A stretch of DNA of 41,296 nt, taken from Planctomycetota bacterium. Lineage in GTDB: Bacteria; Planctomycetota; UBA1135; UBA2386. The notes below the pieces were generated by a model. That model saw nothing but the letters and a program-made list of their open reading frames with translations, did no database searches and was not told the DNA's origin. How positions within the stretch are numbered: the first letter of the stretch is position 1; every line of letters begins with the position of its first letter. The DNA is taken from NCBI GenBank assembly GCA_020848735.1, contig JADLHO010000212.1:1-41296 (forward strand), in the 5' to 3' direction. A program made the position numbers and the translations under genes. Shown here one piece after another: positions 19,664 to 26,501 of this stretch.

Positions 19664-20451
19664 GCGCGACCGCGGCGCAGCACGAGCTCCGGCATGCGCT
19701 CGGGGGAGCAGACGAGGACGCGCGGTCGACCGTCGCCGACGACCGGTACGCCGTCGCAGAGGACTTCGCCGTCGAGCTCGAGCCAGACCGCGGCCTCGCT
19801 CGGGTAGCCCGCGGCGCGCGGCGGCTCGCAGCGCAGCGGCACGCCGGGGACGAGCGCGGCCTCGTCGACCGCGAGGCCGCGCGTCTTGTAGTCGAGGCCG
19901 AGGATGCGCTCGAAGCTCGCACCCGTCGCCGTGTCCACGCGCGTGATGCGGCGCGGCAGGATCGCCTCGGGCGAGTCGGGGAAGGTCTCGCGCGGCCGCC
20001 AGTCGCCCGTCGTGGGATCGAAGGCCTTCCCGCTGCCGAGCAAGGGCAGCAGCGGCTTCTGCGTCGCGGCCGCGCGCGCGTCGCGGGCGGGCTCGAACGG
20101 CGGTGTGCGCACGCTCGCGATGAGCACGACGCCCTCGCCGCCCGTGCTGCCGTAGGGGCAGAGCGGCGGCAGGTAGAGCGCGATGGGGCGGCCCTCGAAC
20201 GGGGTGCTCCGCGCCCCGCGCCGGGTCCAGGTGCTGCCGCCGGCGTAGAGATCGAGCGTCCCCGAGAGGATCACCAGCACGGACTCGGTATCCGCGCTCC
20301 GCCGGGTGCCCGTGTCGCCGCGGAACTCGCAGCGGCGGAGCTCGCGCAGCCAGGTGGCCGTGCGGTTGGTCCAGAGCAGGTCGTCACCCTCGCGGGTGGG
20401 AACTTCGAGCGCAGGCGTTGCGGCGGGCATGTGGGGATCGCGGGCTCTCAC
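19621..20451 (-). CDS. IolB/KduI-like cupin
   Basis: A 276-residue bicupin-like protein related to 5-deoxy-glucuronate isomerase (IolB). Family-like stretches are ESVLVILSGTLDLYAGG (about 56-72), STPFEGRPIALYLPP and a C-terminal half with FERILGLDY and VWLELDGEVL. IolB isomerises a keto-sugar acid in inositol catabolism, but no other iol gene is present, so the true substrate is open. The GTG start overlaps the preceding foldase stop as GTGA; an ATG seven codons later (MPAATPALEVP) is equally possible. The 3' end lies antisense to the ygfZ 3' end. Confidence 0.65.
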   Translation of the reverse strand: MRARDPHMPAATPALEVPTREGDDLLWTNRTATWLRELRRCEFRGDTGTRRSADTESVLVILSGTLDLYAGGSTWTRRGARSTPFEGRPIALYLPPLCPYGSTGGEGVVLIASVRTPPFEPARDARAAATQKPLLPLLGSGKAFDPTTGDWRPRETFPDSPEAILPRRITRVDTATGASFERILGLDYKTRGLAVDEAALVPGVPLRCEPPRAAGYPSEAAVWLELDGEVLCDGVPVVGDGRPRVLVCSPERMPELVLRRGRAYALAVWAGAKPAT

Positions 20452-21818
20452 TCTTGCATCTCGAGCTGCGCGGATTCCAGCAGCCCGGCGAGCCAGCGCT
20501 CGGCGTGTTCGTCGCGCAGACGCTCGAGCAGCTCCGATTCGCTCGGCGGGGGCGCGATCGCGGTGACCTTCACGATCGCCATGCCGCCCTCGATCGGCAG
20601 CGGCGCGGAGATGCCGCCCAGCGGCAGCTCGAAGGCGATGGCGAGCACGGACTCGGGCAGCTCGGTGTCGGCGCGTGCGAACTCGCCGAGTTCACCGCCG
20701 CGCACCTTCGAGAGCGGGTCCTCGCTGTGGACGCGCGCGAGGTCGGCGAAGGGTCGCCGCGTGTCGGCCTGCTCGCGGAGGGCCGCGAGCCGCTCGGCCG
20801 CCTGCGCGGGCGTGAACTTCACGAGTTCGTTCGGCGTGTCGCTCGTGCGCAGCACGATCGCGGCGAGCGTGCGCTTCTCGCCGTGGCGGCGCAGCACCGC
20901 GACGCGATCGCGCTCGAGCTCCTCGCGCAGCATCGCCGCGGAGTGGAGCTTCTCGCTGATCTTGCGCTGCTCCACGGTGGCGATCAGCATCGGGGAGCGC
21001 GCGAACTCGTCGATCGTCAGCCCCTGGGTCTCGCGCAGCCATGCGGCGTAGTCGACGCCGCGGTAGCGCGGGTCGTTCTCGATGCGCGCCTTGCGCAGCG
21101 CGATCTCCGCGCGCGCGTCCTCCTCCGTGACGCGCACGCCGAGGCGCTCGGCCTCGCGACGGACGAGATCGCGCAGCACGATGCGGCGGACGTGCTTCGC
21201 GATCGCGTCCGCGCCCGTGATGGGCAGCAGGGTCTGGCCGAGTTCCTCGAGTCGGATCGGCTCCGCGGCGACGAAGGCGACGACGCCGTCCGGCAGCTTG
21301 GACTCGTCGGTCTCGACCTTCAGGCGCGTGCGCATCTCGTGTTGCCAGAGCTTCGTCAGCTCGCTCGTGACCTCGTTCCGGTCCGTGCTGCCGAGGCTGC
21401 GCATCACGAGTTCCTCCTGGAGGATGCCGGCGCGCACGAAGCGCTGCTCGAAGGTCGTGCGGTCGATGCCGAGGCGCGCGACGTAGGCGTCGAGGGAATC
21501 GCCCTGGGCGCGGAGGCCGGCGTCGATCTCCTCCAGCTTCGCGGCGAGGACGGCCGCGCTCACCGTGAGGCCGGCGTCGCGCGCGGCGCGGTCGATGACG
21601 TGGAGGTCGACCAGGCCGCTCAACGCCTCCTGGCCCTGCGGCGTGCGGCGCGCGCGGAGCGCGAGTTCACGCGCGAGTTCGCTGCGCAGCACGACGGCGC
21701 CCTGGCCCTCGCCGACGCGGTAGCTCGCGACCGGCGGATCCGCGGCGCGGTCCTGGGCCTGCGGGACCGGCGTGAGGGCGAGGAGGAGCGACCACGGGAC
21801 GGCGAACGGAGCGGGCAT
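20448..21818 (-). CDS. Exported PpiC/SurA-type peptidyl-prolyl isomerase
   Basis: A 456-residue periplasmic foldase. The signal peptide (1-22) ends near PQAQD. A helical SurA-N-like chaperone region (about 45-290) has the paired segments LVDLHVIDRAARDAGLTVS and LRDLVRREAERLGVRVTEE. One parvulin domain (about 315-420) is marked by FADLARVHSEDP, KVRGGELGEFARADTELP and AFELPLGGIS. The pattern S-x-D-P...GG-x-LG matches parvulins. It lies 41 bases downstream of the histidine kinase gene, in keeping with an envelope-stress role. The open frame upstream of MPAPFAVPWSLLL belongs to the kinase shadow. Confidence 0.85.
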   Translation of the reverse strand: MPAPFAVPWSLLLALTPVPQAQDRAADPPVASYRVGEGQGAVVLRSELARELALRARRTPQGQEALSGLVDLHVIDRAARDAGLTVSAAVLAAKLEEIDAGLRAQGDSLDAYVARLGIDRTTFEQRFVRAGILQEELVMRSLGSTDRNEVTSELTKLWQHEMRTRLKVETDESKLPDGVVAFVAAEPIRLEELGQTLLPITGADAIAKHVRRIVLRDLVRREAERLGVRVTEEDARAEIALRKARIENDPRYRGVDYAAWLRETQGLTIDEFARSPMLIATVEQRKISEKLHSAAMLREELERDRVAVLRRHGEKRTLAAIVLRTSDTPNELVKFTPAQAAERLAALREQADTRRPFADLARVHSEDPLSKVRGGELGEFARADTELPESVLAIAFELPLGGISAPLPIEGGMAIVKVTAIAPPPSESELLERLRDEHAERWLAGLLESAQLEMQE

Positions 21819-21859
21819 GCGCGGCGCGAACCATAGCGCGCGGTCGCCGCCGCGCCGCG

Positions 21860-23464
21860 TCAGCGTGCGTTCGTCGCGTCGGCGACCGCGGTGGCGTCGC
21901 TCAGCGCGAGGCGGCGCTCGACGCTCTCCCGCGTCCGCGGCGCCCCGCCCTTTCCGTCGAGCACCGGCAGACGAAGCACGAAGCACGCGCCGAAGCCGGG
22001 CATCCGCTCGAGGACGAGCTGACCGTCGTGGGCCTCGACGATCCGCCGCGCGCGCGGGAGCCCGAGTCCCATGCCCTTGGGCTTGTCGGTCAGCGAGCGG
22101 TGGCGTTGACCGAAGGGCTCGAACACGTGCGCCTCGTCGTCGTCCGCGATGCCGGGGCCCTCGTCGACGATGACGAGCTCGGCATTGCCGTCGACCCGCC
22201 GGACGGCGAGCTCCACCGTGGCTCCGGCCGGCGAGAACTTGATCGCGTTGTCGAGGAGGCAATCGAGCACGCCGAGCAGGCGGAACTCGTCGACCGAGAC
22301 GAGCACCGCCTCGCTGGGCTCGCGCAGCAGGAGCTGGATCTCGGCGGCCCGCGCGCGGGCGACGACGCCGTCGCGCGCCCGGGCGGCGAGCGCCCGGAGG
22401 TCGCACGGCGAACGCGTGAGGCCGATGGGGCGCGCCTCGAGCTGCACGACCTCGAGCACCTGTTCGATCATCGCGAGCAGGCGGCGGGCCTCCTGCGCGA
22501 TGATCCCCACGAACTCGCGACGCATCTCCGGCTCGTCGCCGTCCTGGCCGTTGAGGATCTCCGACGCGGCGACGATCGAGGTCAGCGGCGTCCGGAGCTC
22601 GTGGCTGACGTTGGCGAGGAACGCGTCCTTCGCGCTGTCGAGCGTGCGCAGTGCGGTGTTCGCCCGTTCGAGCTCGGCCGTGCGCTCGCGCACGCCGGTC
22701 TCGAGCTCTTTGGCATGGCGCTCGGCTTCCTCGCGCGAGCGCTCGAGCGCGCGCGTCATGTGATTGAAGTGCCGCGCGACGAGGTCGAGCTCGCCGCCGT
22801 CGACCGGCTCGAGGCGCAGCCCCGGCCGCTCGTTCGTCACCTGCTGCATCGCGCGGGCGAGCGCACGGAGGAAGTTGCGTGTGCGGCGGCGCACGCGGTC
22901 GGCGGCGAGGAGACCGATCAACGCGACGAGCGCGAGGACCGAGCCGGCGCTCCGCCGCGCCGCCGCGGCGGCGGACTCGAGGTCATGGAGCGAGCGCACG
23001 ACGCGGAGCTGATCGCCCGGCGCACCGGGGATCGGGACGTCGACCGTGAGCCAGCTCCGGCCGTCGATGGTCTGCAGCGGCTTCGCCGCGGGACCGGACG
23101 GCGCGCGCTCACGGGTCAGCGGCAGTCCGACCTCGCCGAGGCTCGCGGTGCGCAGCAGACCGAGGCCGGTCGGATGCGCGCGATAGACCCCGGCCGCGAC
23201 GAGATGCTCGCTGCCGCGCAGCGCCTGCGTGACGAGCGCCTCGTCGTCGGCGGCGGGACCGCTGACGACGCGCGCGACGGCGGCCGGCAGGTCGCGGCGC
23301 AGGGCCGCGATCATCTGCGAACGGAACGCGGCGCCCGCCGAGACGATGAGCACCGCACCGACCACGAGCACCGCGGTCGAGGTGCCGATCGCGACCGCGA
23401 GGCGCGCGGTCCACGGCTGGCTCGGTCGATGGGGCTCTGGCATCGCGACTCGGGTCATCGGCAC
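21860..23464 (-). CDS. Membrane sensor histidine kinase (orphan)
   Basis: A 534-residue kinase. Two membrane helices (about 22-46 and 173-189) bracket a 125-residue periplasmic sensor. A HAMP-like linker (190-243) and a coiled coil lead to the HisKA domain with H288 (SHELRTPLTS). The ATPase domain has N406 (DNAIKFS), DEGPGI (434-439) and GMGLGL (464-469). All boxes are intact. No receiver domain is fused and no response-regulator gene is nearby, so the partner is unknown. The start could also be seven codons later at MPEPHRP. It follows the Clp-like gene by 63 bases, probably in one transcript. Confidence 0.9.
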   Translation of the reverse strand: MPMTRVAMPEPHRPSQPWTARLAVAIGTSTAVLVVGAVLIVSAGAAFRSQMIAALRRDLPAAVARVVSGPAADDEALVTQALRGSEHLVAAGVYRAHPTGLGLLRTASLGEVGLPLTRERAPSGPAAKPLQTIDGRSWLTVDVPIPGAPGDQLRVVRSLHDLESAAAAARRSAGSVLALVALIGLLAADRVRRRTRNFLRALARAMQQVTNERPGLRLEPVDGGELDLVARHFNHMTRALERSREEAERHAKELETGVRERTAELERANTALRTLDSAKDAFLANVSHELRTPLTSIVAASEILNGQDGDEPEMRREFVGIIAQEARRLLAMIEQVLEVVQLEARPIGLTRSPCDLRALAARARDGVVARARAAEIQLLLREPSEAVLVSVDEFRLLGVLDCLLDNAIKFSPAGATVELAVRRVDGNAELVIVDEGPGIADDDEAHVFEPFGQRHRSLTDKPKGMGLGLPRARRIVEAHDGQLVLERMPGFGACFVLRLPVLDGKGGAPRTRESVERRLALSDATAVADATNAR

Positions 23465-23527
23465 GCGGGGGGGCTGCGCTTGACGGCACGCGGGCCCGGT
23501 GGACCGTCCTGCGGCCGCCGGACCGGA

Positions 23528-24883
23528 TCACGCCGTCTCGACGAGTCCTCCGCGTCGCGTGCGCGGGGCGCGTTCGACGTCGATCGAGGCCCGTCCGGCA
23601 CGCATGCGGACCTTGAGCGAGTCGCCGGCGCCGAGGGCGTCGCTGAGGATCAGGTCGGTCAGCGGGTCCTCGATGCGGCGCTTGATCAGGCGCTTGAGCT
23701 CGCGGGCGCCGTACTCCTCGGAGAAGCCCTCGCGGGCGAGCGTGTTCTTCACCGCCGGTGCGAACTCGACGTTCAGCCCGGAGTGACCGAGCAGCTCGGC
23801 CACCTCGCGCAGCATGCGCGCCGCGATGCGCACGCAGACGCGGACGTCGAGCGGATTGAAGACCACGATCTCGTCGATGCGGTTCACGAACTCGGGGCGG
23901 AAGGCCTCCTTGAGCGCCTCGATCGTCGCCTCCCGGAGCGGTTCACCCGAGATCGGCACGCCGTCGTTGCGGCCGAAGCCCATGCGCGAGCGCAGGGCGT
24001 CGATCTTCTCGACGCCGAGGTTGCTCGTCATGATGACGATCGTGTCGGCGAAGGAGACCTGCTGGCCCTTGCTGTCCGTGAGGATCCCCTCGTCGAGGAG
24101 CTGCAGCAGCAGGTTGTGGACCTTCTGGTGCGCCTTCTCGATCTCGTCGAAGAGCACCACGCAGTGCTTCTTCTTGCGGACCGACTCCGTCAGGTAGCCG
24201 CCCTCGTTGTGCCCGATGTAGCCCGGCGGCGAGCCGATCAGCTTCGCGTACTCGTGGGGCAGCGCGTACTCGCTGCAGTCGATCCGCACGAGGTGCCCCG
24301 GCTCCTCGAAGAGCGTGTCGGCGAGCGCCTTCGCGAGTTCGGTCTTGCCCGTCCCGGTGCGGCCGACCAACAGGAAGGTGCCGATGGGCGTGCCGGGGCG
24401 CTTCAGGCCGACCGCGGCCTTCTTCACCGCGCGCACGAGGCTGTCGACGGCGTCGTCCTGGCCGACCACCTGGGACTTGAGCGAGCGCTCGAGCACCATC
24501 GCGCGCCGCTGGAGGATCTGCTGGCTCGTGGCGGTCGCGGGACGCGCCGCGCTATCTTCCGCTGCCTGCCCCGCGCTGCGCGCGGACGGCAGGCTCACCT
24601 GATGGATCTCGAGGCCCGGATTGACGTCGATGCAGAGCTGGTAGAGCAGCTCCTCCACGACCTCGGCGTCGTGCTCGTCCTCGAGCCGTCGCAGCGCGCT
24701 GCGGACCTCCGTGCGGTAGTCGGGCACGCAGGCCTCGACCACGCGCACGCGGTAGCTCGCTTTGTTCGTGATCTCGTGCCGGAGCAGCTCGGCGACGACA
24801 TCTTCCGCGCAGCAGCGGACCCTGATGAACTCGTCGATCAGGTCGAAGTACTTGATGACGAAGCCGTCGTCCTGGTGCTTCAA
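23528..24883 (-). CDS. Single-AAA Clp ATPase (ClpC-like C-terminal module with novel N-domain)
   Basis: A 451-residue AAA+ unfoldase built from one ATPase module of the ClpA/B/C second-domain type. Walker A is GRTGTGKT (174-181), pore loop GYIGH (221-225), Walker B VVLFDEIEKAH (242-252) and sensor 1 TSNLG (286-290). The arginine finger is in RPEFVNRID (329-337), and GARELKR belongs to the D2-small domain. RMGFGR (300-305) sits where ClpC has its ClpP-docking VGF loop. Residues 1-130 hold no Clp_N repeats or first AAA domain but an unrecognised charged helical region with C24-C25. ATG start; the gene is divergent from a protein kinase gene. Confidence 0.85.
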   Translation of the reverse strand: MKHQDDGFVIKYFDLIDEFIRVRCCAEDVVAELLRHEITNKASYRVRVVEACVPDYRTEVRSALRRLEDEHDAEVVEELLYQLCIDVNPGLEIHQVSLPSARSAGQAAEDSAARPATATSQQILQRRAMVLERSLKSQVVGQDDAVDSLVRAVKKAAVGLKRPGTPIGTFLLVGRTGTGKTELAKALADTLFEEPGHLVRIDCSEYALPHEYAKLIGSPPGYIGHNEGGYLTESVRKKKHCVVLFDEIEKAHQKVHNLLLQLLDEGILTDSKGQQVSFADTIVIMTSNLGVEKIDALRSRMGFGRNDGVPISGEPLREATIEALKEAFRPEFVNRIDEIVVFNPLDVRVCVRIAARMLREVAELLGHSGLNVEFAPAVKNTLAREGFSEEYGARELKRLIKRRIEDPLTDLILSDALGAGDSLKVRMRAGRASIDVERAPRTRRGGLVETA

Positions 24884-24911
24884 GGCGTTCCTCGGGATTG
24901 CCGACGGCGCA

Positions 24912-24920
24912 GCTATCGTC
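24912..24920 (+). promoter_or_regulatory. Possible -10 region upstream of the protein kinase
   Basis: The nine bases gctatcgtc, containing a TANNNT-type -10 (TATCGT), recur exactly at 32392-32400 upstream of glnS. No good -35 box is visible, so this is tentative. Confidence 0.25.
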
Positions 24921-24927
24921 TCGGTAC

Positions 24928-24963
24928 TGCCGAGGTCTTGAGGCGTGCCGAGGTCTCGAGGAA
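24928..24963. repeat. Two-copy 18-base tandem repeat in the clp/kinase gap
   Basis: tgccgaggtcttgaggcg at 24928-24945 is followed directly by a near-copy at 24946-24963 (three or four differences). It lies in the gap between the divergent Clp-like and kinase genes. Confidence 0.65.
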
Positions 24964-24996
24964 CGATCGCGAGGCCGGCATGTGGAGCTCCTCGCG

Positions 24997-26055
24997 ATGA
25001 GCGCGGTCAAGCCCGTGACCCTGCTCGCACTGCTCGTGCACCGCGGGATGCTCGCGCCCGCGGCCGCGCAGGGCGCGCTCCGCAGCCAGGATCCGCGGGC
25101 GTGGTTGATCGCGAACGGCCACGCGACGGCCGAGCAGTGGCAGGACTGGCTCGAGACCGAGGCCGGCACGCGACCGCGCCTCTCGCGCTACGAACTCGGC
25201 GAGCTGCTCGGCGAGGGCGGCCAGGCGCGCGTGTTCCGCGCGCAGGACCGCGTCGAGAAGCGCGACGTCGCGCTGAAGCTGCTCAAGCCCGAGCTCGCGC
25301 GCGATCCGGTGACGCGCGCGCGGTTCATCGCCGAATCGAAGCTGCTGCTCGATCTGCGGAGCCCGCACGTCGTGCGCGGCTACCGCGTCGCGCGCGAGGG
25401 GGAGGCGGTGTTCTGCGCGATGGAGCTCGTGGAGGGCGAGAACCTCCAGCGGCGACTCGACCGCGACGGCCCGCTCGAGGAGCGGCTCGCGCTCGAGGTG
25501 GTGCGGCAGATCGCCGAGGCGCTCGCCCACCTCCACGAGCGCGGGCTCGTCCACCGCGACGTGAAGCCGGGCAACGTGATGCTCGAACGGAGCGGGCGCG
25601 CGGTGCTGATCGACCTGGGCTTCGCCGTCTCGCGCGGACAGGGCGGCGGCAGCGCGGACGAGACCACCGTCGGGACGGTGCACTACATCGCGCCGGAGCA
25701 GGCGCGCGGCCAGCAGGACCTCGACGTCCGGGCCGACATCTACTCGCTCGGCGCGACGCTGTACCACCTCGTGACCGGCTCCTTGCCTTTCGCGGGTCGC
25801 ACGAGTGAGGAGGTCCTCGCGAAGCAGGTGCTCGAGTCGCTGTCCGGCGAGCGGCTGCGGCAGCTCGGGCTCTCGCCGCAGCTCCACTGGGTCATCGAGA
25901 AGATGATGGCCAAGGAGAAGGAGATCCGGTTCCAGGACCCGCGCACGCTGGCGCGAGAGATCGCGACCATGCTCGCGAGGCGTCAGGACGACTCCGCCCA
26001 GGACGACGAGGGCCCGGCCGCGCGCGCGCGGCGCACGCGGAGGCGCTGGCTGTGA
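24997..26055 (+). CDS. Serine/threonine protein kinase with N-terminal helical domain
   Basis: A 352-residue Hanks-type kinase. Residues 1-60 form a short helical domain (LVHRGMLAPAAAQGAL...GHATAEQWQDWL). The kinase domain has the Gly loop GEGGQA (72-77), K94, E114, catalytic HRDVKPGN (186-193), APE (232-234) and a complete C-lobe to about 340. The metal-binding DFG is DLG (206-208), an accepted variant. No membrane helix follows and the Arg-rich tail is cytoplasmic, so it is a soluble kinase, unlike most PASTA-type relatives. ATG with GGAG nine bases upstream. The stop overlaps the next gene as GTGA. Confidence 0.92.
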   Translation: MSAVKPVTLLALLVHRGMLAPAAAQGALRSQDPRAWLIANGHATAEQWQDWLETEAGTRPRLSRYELGELLGEGGQARVFRAQDRVEKRDVALKLLKPELARDPVTRARFIAESKLLLDLRSPHVVRGYRVAREGEAVFCAMELVEGENLQRRLDRDGPLEERLALEVVRQIAEALAHLHERGLVHRDVKPGNVMLERSGRAVLIDLGFAVSRGQGGGSADETTVGTVHYIAPEQARGQQDLDVRADIYSLGATLYHLVTGSLPFAGRTSEEVLAKQVLESLSGERLRQLGLSPQLHWVIEKMMAKEKEIRFQDPRTLAREIATMLARRQDDSAQDDEGPAARARRTRRRWL

Positions 26056-26411
26056 GCGGGCCGTCGGAAGCGGGGGACTGGCCCTTCACGTTCCGCTGCC
26101 GCCGTTCGGGCAACTGCTGCGCGCGCCCGGGTGGCGTCGTGCACGTCGACGCCGCCGACATCGCGCGCATCGCGGGTGCCCTCGGACTCAGCGAGGCGGG
26201 GTTCCGCGCGCGCTACGTCGCGGCGACGGGCGACCGGCTGGTCGACGGATTCGGTTCGCGCTGCGTCTTCCTCGCGGAGGGCGCCGAGGCGAGCTGCTCG
26301 ATCTACGCGGTGCGGCCGGTGCGCTGTGCGAGCTGGCCCTACTGGCCCGAACTGCGGGACGACCCGTCGGCCCTCGCGGCGGCGCGCCGCCTCTGCCCGG
26401 GTCTCGAGTAG
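26052..26411 (+). CDS. YkgJ-family cysteine-cluster protein
   Basis: A 119-residue member of the YkgJ family of putative zinc/iron-chelating proteins. The Cys pattern is C16-x5-C22-C23, C71, C82-x9-C92 and C115, with the family-type contexts FRCRRSGNCC, CSIYAVRPVRCASWP and LCPGLE. Metal binding is known or assumed for the family, but the reaction is not established. The GTG start shares GTGA with the kinase stop, so kinase and cysteine-cluster protein are translationally coupled; whether the kinase acts on it is inference. Confidence 0.85.
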   Translation: MSGPSEAGDWPFTFRCRRSGNCCARPGGVVHVDAADIARIAGALGLSEAGFRARYVAATGDRLVDGFGSRCVFLAEGAEASCSIYAVRPVRCASWPYWPELRDDPSALAAARRLCPGLE

Positions 26412-26501
26412 TCCTGGTCCGCGCGGTTGCCCGGACTCGCGGGCCGCGCGACCTGCCGCCACCGCTCGCGACCCCATTGGACCTGACAGGAACCGAGGGA
26501 C

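Noticed and set aside
22028..25000. 990-codon open frame on the plus strand
   Set aside because: Antisense to the histidine kinase and Clp-like genes; it has low-complexity Arg/Asp/Glu/Val composition and no recognisable motif.
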